NCBI GenBank assembly: GCA_028564705.1
Contig: JAPXFQ010002085.1
Span: 304,501 to 368,500, forward strand
DNA length: 64,000 bases
Reading direction: 5' to 3'
From: Apricaphanius iberus
Lineage: Eukaryota; Chordata; Actinopteri; Cyprinodontiformes; Aphaniidae
In this document: positions 1-12,448 of the stretch, one piece after another
Layout: each line of letters opens with the position of its first letter
How positions within the stretch are numbered: position 1 is the stretch's first letter
Notes under the pieces: generated by a model
The model's database searches: none
The model's input: only the letters and a program-made list of their open reading frames with translations
Told to the model about the DNA's origin: nothing
Position numbers and translations under genes: made by a program

Positions 1-1233
1 TTTACAGCTAAACTCACCCTGCCATCATCCTCCTTTCAGCCAGCTCACCTGGGGGGTATTCCACAAAGCGCGATTAGCCTGACTTACTTTCACACGTCTA
101 GCTGAATTTCCCCAGATTCAGTTCAGTTTGCAGTTATGCGCAACTGTTGGCCAATATGCACACAGTTTAACCTGTTAATACGCCTTTATTTTTGACAGTT
201 TCTTTTCCCAATGCAGCTCTGTCTGGTCACTGCTAATCAGTGTGGTTCAGAGATGTCAAGAATTGTCATGAATTGTCCCTATTCTTGAGTATTATTTCTG
301 GCTACTCTAACAACAGTGAGTAACTTTACTGAACTAAACAGAATTTTTGTCTTAACCAAAAATGCATTAGACTCAGAAATACTGTTTATGTTACACAAGC
401 TTTATTATTGTTTAACAGCTTAGGCTGTTGTGGCATTTGGAGGTGAGGTGGGGGTACCTTGCCCTGGTCTAACATACATACATTATCTAATGTAGGTGTT
501 AGTTTTACTTTAAAAAAATATTTTAAAAAAAGTTTGTGGTCAAATTTGTTGTTTTACAATTATTTTACATATTTCTTTTTATTTGAATCTTCAGAATCTC
601 CACATAACTTTATATTTTTGTACAATGACATAACAGTTTTATATTAAATTATATGTTCCAATCTCAAAACAGGTACTCAGTACTTGAGTATTATTACCAA
701 ATACTTTTTAACTCTTACTTGATTAATTTTTTTTTGGATGACTGCTTTGGACTTAAAAAATTACGTTGTGGTAGTGCTACTTTTACTTGAGTACAATTTT
801 TGGCTACTCAACGAGGAAAATATCACCAGTTCTAACTTCATATGACTCAGTAACACAAAACTAACAAAGGGTAGTTAGACATGCAGATAACTTGTCATAT
901 TTACTATGATATTTTATAGAGAGTATGGACTTTTAACATTTATTTTACATTTTGCGAATGAGTCAAAATTCTTTACATTCATTTTTACATTTTATTTTCA
1001 GATGGTTGTCTCTCTTTCTGTTGTGAAAAGCTATCAAATATTTCTTAGCATTTCACCTTTAGGCTTCACATCCGTCCACACACAGTTAAGTGGTTTGTCT
1101 ACTCATAAAACATGTAGTTTAATGTACTTTTGACTGTAAACTATTTCCTTTATAATACTAACTCTTATTCTTTCATAAGTCACTGTCTAATAGTTAAAAA
1201 TAATAGAATATATGAATACAATATTTTGGGATG

Positions 1234-1236
<3 letters not shown>
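1..1236. other. Non-coding, old repeat remnants
   Basis: No open frame here resembles a known protein. Positions about 240-330 and 660-830 carry the 'ACTTGAGTA / TTTTACTTGAGTA' phrasing seen in widespread teleost dispersed repeats, and 50-130 resembles another such repeat. The rest is AT-rich sequence in which I see no feature. Confidence 0.5.

Positions 1237-1290
<54 letters not shown>
1237..1290. repeat. (TAA)n microsatellite
   Basis: About 18 uninterrupted copies of the trinucleotide TAA, read directly from the sequence. Confidence 0.95.
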
Positions 1291-1291
<1 letters not shown>

Positions 1292-1779
1292 ATTTATCCG
1301 ATTGATATAGTATAGCTGACCTCAATTTTGCTTTATGTCTCCCTAAGTGCCACTTTTGTGGATATATGGTCTTACTAAAGGCATAATTGTGTAACTGTAT
1401 AAGCAGTATATTTCATAAAAGATTGAAAAGATATATTTAGCAGTGTTTCTTTGACCTTCAGTTTCACTTCAGGATGGGAGTTGTGATACTGTAGCAGAGG
1501 CACAGAAAGAGCAACAGAACTGATGCAGAAGCAGAAGTTGGTAGCAGGACGTGGAGAACGTTCCATCACTGGAAAGCCATCTTAGTCAGGGTCGTCAAGC
1601 AGGGCGGGTCAGGAGCACCTACTGTAGGAAGAGACTAAGAGAAAACAGGTTAGCGCTTGAATTGACAGCACATCATGCAGTTGGGGAGAAGTAGTAGAAG
1701 TCTTGACAGCTGGAAATAGGCACCTGTCTCTGGTAGGAACTGACTCTAATAATGTCCTCCAACAGCCTAGCCTAAAGCA

Positions 1780-2290
1780 GCATAGATACTAACATTAACC
1801 TGTCTCCTAGCTACTAGGAGACCTAGCTACTAACACTCTCTACCTGGCTTACATTAATCTATCTCTACCTAGCTACTCTACGTCTTCCTATCTCTTCCTA
1901 GCTTTTGATACTCTACCTGACTACTAACATTAACATGTCTCTCCCTAGCTACCTGTCTAACCTGTCTCTAACTACCTATTAACATGTCTCGAACTGTAAG
2001 CTTTGTCAAAGAGGAAGGTTTTAAGCCTAGTTTTAAAGATAGACAAGTTGTCTGCTTCACGAACCAACCCTAGGAGGGGAGCCTGATAACTGAAAGATCT
2101 GCCACCCATTCTACGTTTAGAAATCCTAGGAACTACCAGCAAACCTGCAGTCTGTGAGCGAAGTGCTCTGTTAGGAACATATGGAACAATCAGGTCTCTT
2201 ATGTATGATAGAGCTAGATTATTAAGATCTTTACATGTCAGAAGGAGGATCTTGAATTCTATTCTAGATTTTACTGGACTGCATAGGCTG
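1780..2290. repeat. Teleost dispersed-repeat fragment with CTAGCTACT-rich head
   Basis: The first part is an imperfect array of the words CTAGCTACT, CTGTCTC and ACATTAACC. It is followed by a block (about 2010-2290) of the style of an abundant teleost interspersed repeat, with words such as GGTTTTAAGCCTAG, GAGCGAAGTGCTCT and GAATTCTATTCTAGATTTTA. This is recognised by its wording. The family name is not certain, and no intact coding frame is present. Confidence 0.5.
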
Positions 2291-2525
2291 CAGGCAGCTA
2301 CATTGCTTGCTTAAGAGCAGCAAAGAAGAAGTATTTAACAGCAATGTATACCCTAATATATTAAAACGTGTTTCACACAAAAAAATTATTTTCGCCAAAA
2401 TACCTCCTCTAAACACATGCATCTAGCTGTTGTCAACTTGATTTGACGTGATATGGTTTCCAAACTTGAAGTATTGTGGAACAAGCTATGTACTGGAGAG
2501 ATTTACTGACAAATAAATTAGTTAA

Positions 2526-3060
2526 ATTCAATTCACTTTTATTTATATAGTGCCAATTCACAACAAATGTCATTTCAAGGCACTTTACAACAAAAGTAAT
2601 TTTAATACAATTATACAAACATTCCAATCAGTTAAAAGTTTTCTATGTAAGGAATCCCAGCAGATTGCAATAAGTCATCAACCTGAGGTTGTTCCCGGAT
2701 CATGCAGACTCGAAACCCAGCTTTTCCTCAGCAATCCCTCATACCGAGCAAGCATGTAGCAACAGTGTAGAGTAAAAACTCCCCTTTAACAGGAAGAAAC
2801 CTCCGGCAGAACCCTGCTCAGTACAAGCGGTCGTCTGCCACGACCGTCTGGGGTCTGAGAAGACAGAGAAGAGACAGCATAGAGGATGCTCTGTGACTTT
2901 GAGCATCATCTGGACTGATGTTCCCCATCCAGTAGGGGGCATTGTGGTTGAGCAGGGTACCAGACCATGTGGAGCTTCTTTGGGGAGTAAAACACTGAGA
3001 GAAAACTGGGTTTACAATCACAATAACAGCAGAAAAAATATATCTGGAGAGTGGTATAAG
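2526..3060. repeat. Teleost dispersed repeat fragment
   Basis: It opens with an 'AATTCAATTCACTTTTATTTATATAG ... AAGGCACTTTACAA' type head and carries the phrases CTCCCCTTTAACAGGAAG and CCTCCGGCAGAACCCTG, which are typical of a very common interspersed repeat of percomorph fish genomes. It is probably a separate fragment of the same family as the block at 1780-2290, in rearranged order. It is non-coding and its class is not settled from sequence alone. Confidence 0.6.
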
Positions 3061-3227
3061 AAAAAGTAGAAGAGAGAAGAAATTAAATTAAAATTAAATA
3101 ATTAAAAGGAAACATACATAAAGATTTTGCTCGGTACAGCATTTCATCATAATTTGCAGATTTTTTTATGTAATCTAATGACCATTGAGAACAGCTTTTT
3201 TAGCACATAGAGAAGTCAATCCATTAT

Positions 3228-3352
3228 CTATACCATCTATCCTTATGCAAGGTATTGGTTGGGGGACCTGGTCCCTATCTTATGCAGTCATCAGGTGAGA
3301 GACAGGGGTACACCCTAGACAGGTCGCCAGTCCATCTCAGACATAGACGAGC
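3228..3352. repeat. Short teleost dispersed repeat
   Basis: The wording 'GGGTACACCCTAGACAGGTC' followed by 'GCCAGTCCATCTCAG', preceded by a 'CCATTATCTATACC' start, matches a very common short interspersed sequence of fish genomes. It is a fragment, orientation and parent element unresolved. Confidence 0.6.
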
Positions 3353-6124
3353 CTTGCAGTATATATGTCTCAATCACTAAATGGTATTGAAGCCATGAGT
3401 ACACTTGCCCTTGAAATTATTTCACTCAAATCAAAAGAATTAACTAAACTTTATTGATTCAACTAATGGGGTGAAGTCAAATGGCTGCTAAAAAAACAAT
3501 GTTTAAACAGTTTAAAGTGATAACATGAAAAAGTAACTTTTAGATAAAGTAACTTAAAACACATCATGTTTGCATCAAAATGACCAAGATATTTAAGCAA
3601 TATCACAAGAGCGGAAGTGCTGTTGTGCCAAATATCAGCATTGGTGTGATTTGGTTGTAGACACAAGGCCACACGGTAGAGCTTTGACTTTTGCCCAAAA
3701 ATCATATTCGAAGGTTGTTTGTTTACTTATATTATAATTCTAATATATACTAACATTTATTAATAATATTTTGAGCATTGAATGTCTTCAGTAAGACTGA
3801 TATTGGTATCAAACTTAAGTTCTATGTGTTCTGTCCACCAGAGGGCAGTGTATCAGTCAATGTTAATAAATTATGTGCGCGAAAGGCTGACTGCATCCGA
3901 ATACTTCTACTACGCTTGCTACATAGTAGGCGAAAAGGAGTAAGCGAGCGATGTAGTAGATCCGAATCTCCCGTATGGATTGGAGTAGTACGTATAAAGT
4001 TCCTGGATGTGTACTACGGCCATAGTAAGCAGCCGGTGGACACTATGCTATCCCACAATGCAAGCCCAAAAATCGTAGAAGGAGAGTGACCTCGGCTACC
4101 GAGGAACCGTCAACCATTGACACCGCCGCAATTTCGGCATATAAATGTAAACGTGTAGCGATGTTACTGACTAATTTAATTGTTTTTTGACAACTGATTA
4201 AAGATTTAAGTTTATAAGTTAATGTTTAACGGGACCACCGGTTACCTTACGTAACGTAAACACCCGGCAAAATTAGTACGTCTGATTTCATGCCTTCTGT
4301 TTGCTCGATATCTTAGGCAAACAAAAAATAATTTCCATACAGATTTGAATATTAAGAGATCCCTAAAATTTGTTTGAATATCTTATATTTTTAAAATAAT
4401 CAAATTATATTCGAATAACGAAGTTCGGAGTCAATGCCCTATAGCAGGATCCCAGTGCTGTTGTACTGTAATATCAGCACTCATGGAATGTCTCTTTTCC
4501 TAACAAATTACTGTGTTGGAACGAACTGGTGTATAAAAAGTGTTTCTTGTGATATTGTATGTGTTTTGTACTCCTTTTTTGCATTTGAAAAGCCATTTTG
4601 TTCATCTGGTTTTAAATTCATTTTCCCACTCAGGTTAATCGTCACTAAGTTTGGGATACCTAATAACAGACCTTCTCCCGTTTTTGCTTCTTTTCTTTTA
4701 GCAAAGGAAATATTAGTTTGTTAGATGACCTTTATCTTTCCCCTGTCCTTTTATTCTGGAATTCCATGTTTTCTTCTGACTGTCTGGAAGTCCTAACCTG
4801 TTGTTTTGCTTAGTTAAATATATTTCATTGACTTCATAGCACTGGCAATCCTAAAATAACCCCTTCAAAGTCTTAGATTTTGAGTAATCCACTGACAGCA
4901 ACTTGTGAAAACAACACTGTGAAACTTGGAAACAGAAGACACAAATTTAAATGTTAATTTGCAAGTAACACAAGAAACTATACTGTAGTTTTCAATACCT
5001 GCAGACTTTTGGAGAGATGAAATTAGATAAGACTTATGTCATACATTTTATTGTTACAAAAACATGAAACATGACAGATGTGAGTGTTTATCAATTTTAA
5101 TTAATGTATTGTCTGTGATATAGTTACATGTTGAACTAGATAAAACATAAACACTTTATTTTTGACAAATATAATTTTGAAGGCTCGTTGTAAAGTAGTT
5201 TGAGGATAACCGCTAGCAACATTATAGAGGAGTTATTCATCCTCTCAGTTTGTCTTTATCTGTCAGCTTCCTTGTATAGCCTATCCGTGTCCCCAGAGAC
5301 AAATAAACAACATATTCACACATTACCACAAGTCTACAGTAATGTTGCAACTTTGAGCTACACCATGTAGTTAAAAATGCACTTACAATCAACTCCATTG
5401 TATTATTGTATATGACAGGAACTGCATACACAGTCTTTATACTCAAATAATTTCATGTGTGGCTGTGTATCCCCCTTTCCTCTTTCCCTTGGGTATTCTT
5501 ACCTTCCCACCCTCTCAACCTTTCCACCTTACACATTCCCCTCCTGACTGAAACTAGGGCTTCCTTTTCCTCTCATTCTGCCTTTACTCTGTCTCTTGTT
5601 CTTGTTCAGTCTACTATTTTTTCTTCTGTAGATATTTCCTCACCTCCCGCTATATTGAGATACCATACTCACAGCACTCCCAGTGACCCTGTCTGTGACC
5701 AATGACCTCAAGGGTAAATGCAAGGTCCCACCTCTCCAGGAAATAAAGACATTAGCTTCCTCCAACCGTCTGACCCTGTCTCACCTAACCTCGTCTTCCT
5801 TCACCCCTACCGCCGTATCCTTCCCTCTCAAAATCCCCTCTGCACCACCTCCTGTTCTTTTTTTTTTCTTTTGCTTCCTTTTAACAACCTCCAAAAAAAC
5901 ATCTTTATTATTGTATTTCCCTCATGTGCTTTTAGCTACCCATTATTTTTGTTTGCATCCTTAAGGATTTTTTTTTGCTGTGACTGGATTATTTTTCAGC
6001 AACCACAACCAGAAACAGCTGTTTTATGCATGCTATTACTAAATTTCAACTCTAAAAAGTTTTTACTAAATATATTCTGAGGATGTTTTTCATCACTGGA
6101 AGCCAATCAAGTGATGTTTTTATC
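3353..6124. other. Non-coding stretch, no supported gene
   Basis: No recognisable protein. About 3880-4090 has the look of a degraded DNA-transposon derivative (paired TAGTAG/ACTACT-type words and a CCCACAATGC motif), but I could not fix its ends. Positions about 5457-5900 are strongly pyrimidine-rich, which opens two overlapping spurious frames. Otherwise nothing is seen. Confidence 0.4.
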
Positions 6125-6250
6125 ACATGCAGTAGGGCTGGGTGGTAAGCCAAAAATGTATTGATACCGAAATTTATGATTGTTACAGACGTCATTTTGC
6201 CCGTGCCAGTAAATTCGGTATTTTAAAAAAATGAAAAGATGTGTTTTGGT
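6125..6250. repeat. hAT-like terminal remnant
   Basis: The phrase 'CAGTAGGGCTGGGTGGTA' followed by AT-rich text with 'GATACCGAAATTTATG' resembles the terminal region of common fish hAT-derived repeats. No matching far end or target duplication was found, so it is treated as a fragment. Confidence 0.4.
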
Positions 6251-6604
6251 TTGGCGGTGCTCATGTCCCTTTAAGAAATGAGTGTTGCCTTTAGTCACGT
6301 CACTTCATATAGTCATTTGACATCTCAGCCTGAAAAAAACAGCGCTGATAACACAGCAACTGTGTTGCTATAATGTAGCAAGTGTTTAGACTCATCTAGC
6401 AACTGTTTTTCAAAAATAAAATGCGACTAGCGATAAATATAGTGACTTTTAATGGTCTTATTAGATGCTTTGAGACTTTAATGTGGAGCACGTATGGTTG
6501 TTACCGCAGCAATGGAGCTGCAGATTGGTGACACTAAATATAATAAAAAACATAATTTTTAGGTCAGTTAGTATTATTAATAATTATTTCTTATTAAGTA
6601 GATT

Positions 6605-6903
6605 ATAGTAATGCCAACATGTTAGCCAGCATTAGCATGCTAGTTAGCATTAGCATGCTAGCTCTTGTTAGCATTTTAGCTCATTTTAGCGTTTTGACTA
6701 TATTTTGGTACTGAATGGGTTTATAGTAATGCCAACATGTTAGCTAGCATTAGCATGCTAGTTAGCATTAGCATGCTAGCTCTTGTTAGCATTTTAGCTA
6801 ATTTTAGCGTTTCAACTATATTTTGGTCCTGATCAAGTCAATAGTAATGCCAACATGTTAGCTAGCATTAGCATGCTAGTTAGCATTAGCATGCTAGCTG
6901 TTG
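6605..6903. repeat. 118-bp tandem repeat, about 2.5 copies, with nested palindromic subrepeat
   Basis: Copies begin with ATAGTAATGCCAACATG at 6605, 6723 and 6841, giving an exact 118-bp period twice. The third copy is truncated near 6903. Each copy contains two close units of the word TTAGCATTAGCATGCTAG, which includes the palindrome TAGCATGCTA, so the array is repetitive at two scales. Differences between copies are few, indicating recent or homogenised expansion. No coding potential. Confidence 0.9.
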
Positions 6904-8184
6904 TTCAGCACGCACACCGTTGCAGTCCCTTCTCTAAATTTCCTGAAATTTTCTAGTTAATAATTATTTCTGTCTCCTACACTAAATTCTAAAAAGTTAA
7001 GTTTACTTGAAAAAATTTTGGTAACCATTGACCTTGGAAAAAGTAAGTGAACAAACTTAATAATGGAAAGGATTGTGAAATCATTCAGTCAGCTGTGCTT
7101 TTTTTAAGTTAAGACTATTTAATATATCTCAGTTCAGTCAAGCTGTTACAACTTAAATATTTTGAGTCCCAAGAACTTTATGTATTGTGATAAAATAAGT
7201 GGGCATTACTTGAAATTTTGTACACACTACACTTAAGTTATGTTAGTGGCCTACATTTCAATTAAGGTTACAGGGGCTTAAAGGCATGTCACATAAAATT
7301 ATGTAATTTATTTATGTTCTTCTGAGTACAATAAACCCAAAACAAGTTATTCACTGAGTAGAACTCTAGTCAGTGTTGGTGTGGAATAAAGATTGACAAC
7401 AGTGTTTTAACAGTTTTAGAAACTCCAAGTCACTCATGGTGTCAAAAACATGCCTCTAAAGGGACATATGATAATTAGGTCACTCCCAGTTTGATAATTA
7501 GGTCACAAAAAAAATTTGAGTAACATGTATTCAAAACAATATGTTGCACTAACTCAACACTTTTGATTTGGAGGATTTTTATCAAAATATTGAGTTTCAG
7601 CTGCTTAGTGTAAATAGGTAATCTCAATATTGGGATTTACAGTGTAGATGCCAAAGCAATGAGTAAGAGAATTGACTTCTAATATTGGTGACCTTATAGT
7701 TGGCTGGAATTATTGGCTATTTCTCTGCATGATACGAATTATCTTTTTGTGTCTAAATTAGAAATCCTAAATTCTTGCATACCTTGATGTTGTACACAAA
7801 AAATGGTTTTGTATGCATTTGGAATTTTAAAGTCAAAGTTTGGTAGGTATTCAGTACATTTCAATCAGAAATGATAAAAACAAATGTGGATATGACCTGT
7901 TTTTTTAATTTATTTATTAGAAAGAACCTTTTTCCTGAATGCTTTCCTTCAAATTCCTGACTTTACTATTTATTACACTTGACTTTTTGTTATATAACTT
8001 TAAAAAGTTGAAATTACAGAAAAGAGTGGATATTTGATTGGATTTTGAAAAAATTTATAAAATATTACAAGCAGACATAGCCAAGGTAGATAACAATATA
8101 ACCATTTCAAAACCGTCACTGTTACTCTTTAGAACTATTTAAAAAATACTTTGCCTGTATTTGAGAATAAAACATGCTTAAATC

Positions 8185-8188
<4 letters not shown>
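6904..8188. other. Non-coding AT-rich stretch
   Basis: No gene seen. A short phrase TGATAATTAGGTCAC occurs twice (about 7469-7505). Nothing else is supported. Confidence 0.4.

Positions 8189-8275
<87 letters not shown>
8189..8275. repeat. (TA)n microsatellite
   Basis: About 87 bp of uninterrupted TA dinucleotides. The Ile-Tyr run it encodes in forward frames is an artefact of the repeat. Confidence 0.95.
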
Positions 8276-8277
<2 letters not shown>

Positions 8278-9639
8278 ACAGCCTAGTCTCACAGGTGTAC
8301 TTAAATGCACCATGGGCAGCTTTTGAGAAAGCCCCTCCTCATCAGCGGGGATTCCACTTGCGTTTTAAACACAATGAGGAGTTTGCCTGAATTGATACTA
8401 CTGGTAGCCATTTTGCACGTCGGCTGGTTTTCTCTAGTATTAGTGATGTTTACATTTAGCTTCACATTTTTTGAGGTAAAATATTAAGTTCAGTCCAGAG
8501 CTTGTTGTGTACCTCACTACTGTTAAAATATGTCCTTTCTGTTTTGTAGTGGTTACATTTTTTAAGGTTTCGCTGTGGCAAAAATGCGCAAAATGTGATC
8601 TGGCTTATTTGCTTTTCTTTCTGAGTGGCTTGTCAATTTTTGTACAGGAATTGCTTTCATGTACATAATGGCTGTCGGTTACCCTCTTCATCCAGTGTGT
8701 TTGCAAAGTTTTATGATTTTTTTTTTTCTTTCTGAAGTTGATTTCAACATTTTGTCCCAAAGACCGTTATATCTGGGATACAGAACTGGAGTCCTTCCAG
8801 AACACAATGATGGCTAAATATTTCCATGCTCAAGCCACAAAACTATCAGAAACTTACACAGCCATGGCATTTTCAGCTTTTTAAAGGCATAGTCATACTA
8901 TAGTATTGCCAATAGCTGGTGTAAAACTGAACTATAGATGTTTCTCCAGTATTTTTTTCCTTTAGCTAATAGAAGAATGTTTTATATATTTTTTTACATT
9001 TGACACTTCTTTTCATCCTCACTAGCAACAAATGATTTAATTAGGGATTTTTCAGTCCAAATAAATTAGTGCTATGTACACTACAGTAACTGCAGACCAC
9101 CTGATAACATATCAAGTTCTTGTGATACAGTATAATAATGTTTAAGGGTGTGGATACTCATGTATGCAACCAACATATAGCAGCTTTCCCCTCTTCGGTA
9201 TTTGCTTTTCAGTTCAACCGCTCAATTAATATTTTAGCTTTTTTTTTCTTTTTTTTTAAACATAATTAGTGCCTTGCAATATGATACCCAACTCCTTAAA
9301 ACTTTCATGTCTTGGATAATGCAAACAGTAAATGCCATACATTTCATGCTATTTCATGTGACTACAACACAAGCCGCTGTTTAATTGTGAAGTTAAAGGA
9401 AAAGGGATATTTGATTTTGAATTTATTTTGAAATTAAATCTGAAAAGAGTGGTGTGGATTTGTATTCATTTTCTGATACTCATCAAAAACCTCTGGAATC
9501 ATTTGCAAAAAGATTCCCTCTTGTATGTAGTTTAATCGAATATTGAAAATATATTTTCTGTGAAGGCCTGAGAGGTTTGTTGGAGAACATAAGTGAGCAA
9601 ACTGCAAGACCAAATAACTCAACAGAATTGTCAGGTTAT
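8276..9639. other. Non-coding stretch, no supported feature
   Basis: AT-rich sequence with poly-T runs. No open frame has recognisable protein content and no repeat family is identified. Confidence 0.4.
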
Positions 9640-10080
9640 TGAGAAGGTTAGAGCAGGGTTTGGTTTTTTTTAAAAATCCTTGAAAAATCTTGACATCTTT
9701 CAGAGCAATTATAAGCCATCTTCTGAATGGAAATGATTTCACACAACTGCACACAAACGGTGAGATGGTTGTCCACCAGAACTACCAGGCTTGGTAAGAA
9801 AAGTGAAATAACTCTGGAGAACCTGCAAAGATTTACAGCAAAGGTGGAATAATCTGTCAACAGAATAATTATTGGTCAAACAGTATCGAAATCTAGACAT
9901 TATGGCAGAGTAACAGGACTAAAACCATTGTTTTAAAGAAAGCCATAAGAAAAACATGTAGAGTTTTCCAAAAGACGAGGCAAACTTGTGGTCAGATGGG
10001 ACCAAAAGTAAATGTTTTTGACTCTAACCAAAGCGCTGTCTCTGGTGAAAAACAAGCGGATGTTTATGTATGAATGCTTT
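9640..10080 (+). pseudogene. Degenerate Tc1/mariner transposase remnant
   Basis: The plus strand keeps Tc1-type wording: a stretch reading like 'ctggagaacctgcaaagatt' and 'ggtggaataatctgtcaaca' (9811-9862), then 'GGTCAGATGGGACCAAAAG' near 9992, which corresponds to the W-S-D-E-T-K region around the second catalytic Asp of Tc1 transposases. In the live protein this DDE enzyme cuts and pastes the element at TA sites. Here stop codons and frame changes interrupt every frame, and no terminal inverted repeats were found. It is a dead internal fragment. The family call rests on recognising this text, not on an alignment. Confidence 0.6.
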
Positions 10081-11425
10081 TGAAATGGCTCAGATTGAAT
10101 TAAGATGTACAGTGTTGTGAAATGTTTAACAATAGTCTTGTGTTTACATCACAAAACATAGCAGTTTAACGGTGAATTGTGAAATGTGTCTCCACCATAG
10201 TCATAACAAAATGGCATAAAACTTAAAATCAGTTGGAACGAAGGGCATTTTTTACTTAAATTTGCCAAGTAAAGAAGAACTGATTCTATGAGGTGAGTTG
10301 TGTGTTTGTGCATGAGCTTCTGCCATTCCATTCTGTTTCCTTGCATGTGTTTTAGCATCATTAGTGTGTTGGTTTTTCATTTGCTGAGTGAAAGAAGGGT
10401 TCCCCTGAGACTGCTGCTCTTCTCTGTCTCATTGTCGTGTTCCTAAAGAGGGATAGAGAAAACATTTGTCTAGTGCTTCGTTTTGCCGCTGCAACACAAG
10501 TCAGCCATGTCACCTGCATGTAGCGCTCTGCTTTATGCATATTCATTACGATTCCCATTTCTGAATATAGGACATAGGGACTGAAAACATTATACTTCAG
10601 TTAACCTCTTGAAGTTTACAGAAAATTGGAAAGATTTATTTTTTCTGCTACATGAAAGACTGTTAATGTTAAGCAGTTGCAAAAACGTGGAATAAGAACA
10701 AAATTAGTATCACACTAACTTAACTCAGAAATTATTAGTGAACCAGAGTGGACAGACTTAGAAATGATTACCTATATCATATGTCATGCTTATATTTTCC
10801 ATTTATTTTTTGGTTTTTAGGTAAATTGTTATTGAATCAAGATTAAATAGATTCTCCAAAAAACATGTTTTTAAACAAAAGCCTCTGCTGACATCATATA
10901 CCGTAAAGGAGCCCTTTTTAAAGTCTGGACCTGGTATATGTCGAACAGGGTTCTTTGATTCTGAATTTATTGTAATAAAAATTGTAAAAAATTGTTAGGT
11001 TAAGGTAGCTCATAGGTACATTGAATTAGAATGTCAATCATCCACTCCCAACTTCACAGACCCCCTCTCAGCTCCACCTCTTTTACCATTTTTTTTTTTC
11101 TGTGATGTCTGACGCAGCCAAGTTGGCTTCAGTTCAGCTCTTCAGAAAATTACGGGTGACATTACAGAGGCTTCGTCCATCTATATACAGTCTATACTTT
11201 GAACAATAGCGGTAACTTTAGCCCAGCATTGGCTTTGAAAACACCGGATACACAAAGAGTTGAGGTCTGGCAGAATGTTCACAACACAAGTTCACAACTT
11301 CCAGCCAATTCTGCACGTTGTCAAAAACTAGCTGAGGCGACTGCAGGCCTCATTTGCAAGGATTTGCATCTGTCGCGGAAAATCAAGGCTTCGGGCGGCT
11401 AATGAAGATAGCGGAAACACAACAG
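10081..11425. other. Non-coding stretch with one repeat remnant
   Basis: No gene supported. Around 11040-11205 the text ends in 'CCATCTATATACAGTCTATA', a phrase common at the ends of dispersed teleost repeats that carry the words 'GACGTCACAGAGGCTCCGCC'. A degraded copy is likely. The rest shows nothing. Confidence 0.4.
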
Positions 11426-12044
11426 TAGCTACATTTACACAGACACAAGTAATCGGATTAAAAGCCTGATTGGAATAAAAATGTTTTATGTAAACATGTC
11501 ATTCAAATACTCTGAACCGATTGCATTAATTCAGATCAAAATTTAATTCCGATTTACAGTATATGGGTGGGTTATGCCAATTGTTAATACGATCGTTGTG
11601 TATGTAAAACCTTATTCCAAACGTGGGTCATTACTGCACATGTCTGTTAAATAATTTGTCGAGGTACAATATTTCTGTCTAAAAACGTAAAGAGATTGGG
11701 TTTATAATTTGATTGTGTACATAACAATGAAGGTTTGTAGATATAAAGCATGAACAGAAAAAATAAGAGCATGCTCTGAGGAACATTGTACTGCTCCATT
11801 TACATGCCGCAGCTATATTTGTTTACAGCCGAAGTCTGCTACATTTTCTATGGCCATTTCCGGTATTTTAGATAGTTCTAGGTACTTCTGTGCATGTCAA
11901 AATGATTTATTTCAATCAAACCTGTAGTGGATGTAAACGCTTGTCATAACAACATAAAAAAAATTTCAGGGCCCATGTGCTCTGTCAAATTCCAATCTGG
12001 ACTATGACACAGTTACAGACATTTTTTACATGTAAATGTAGCTA
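11426..12044. mobile_element. MITE with perfect 14-bp terminal inverted repeats
   Basis: The left end reads TAGCTACATTTACA (11426-11439) and the right end TGTAAATGTAGCTA (12031-12044), exact reverse complements. Sub-terminal text is also related (CAGACAC on the left, GTCTG on the right). Its length is 619 bp and no coding frame is present, which fits a non-autonomous DNA transposon. No convincing target-site duplication is visible, so the superfamily is left open. Confidence 0.7.
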
Positions 12045-12280
12045 ATGTTTGTGTCCCATTAAAATATTTCTGAAGGAGTCATCTCAAACATGTACTAGTC
12101 ATAATCAATTTGAAATCTAGAGATTCGGAATAAAAACTATTCGTAAAATTTCATTATATACCCAGCACTTGTCTGGACCAACGGGCAAACTCAATTCGAC
12201 CCCATGTGACCGAATGATATCTCAATCGAGACCAAGGATAAATTGCAAAAACAAGGGCTAAATTACATTTAAGACATGCA

Positions 12281-12448
12281 GAGATGGGAATTGTGGCTTC
12301 AACAAGTCATCTCCATGCCATATCTTTCTTCTGCTCAGATACTAGACCAGGTTAATTCACTGTGCCGATTGGAATCACCTGGTTCAGTGGCTGAGCAGAA
12401 CAAAAACATGGCAAGGAGATGAGTTGTTGAAGCCACAATTCCCATCTC
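12281..12448. repeat. 168-bp near-perfect hairpin (foldback) sequence
   Basis: The left arm starts GAGATGGGAATTGTGGCTTC and the right arm ends with its exact reverse complement. The first 25 positions pair without mismatch, followed by further paired blocks (TCATCTCC, TGCCAT, TTCTGCTCAG, ACCAGGT), giving about 72 paired positions with roughly 8 mismatches and a loop near 24 nt centred at 12364. There is no coding potential. It could be a foldback MITE or a long transcribed hairpin. Neither flank shows a clear target duplication. Confidence 0.85.

Noticed and set aside
5457..5964. Overlapping forward frames of 80-120 codons in a pyrimidine-rich stretch
   Set aside because: Composition alone opens these frames; no domain or splice context is visible.
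8151..8390. Forward frame with a long Ile-Tyr repeat
   Set aside because: It is only the translation of the (TA)n tract; the same holds at 49210-49416 and 63450-63635.
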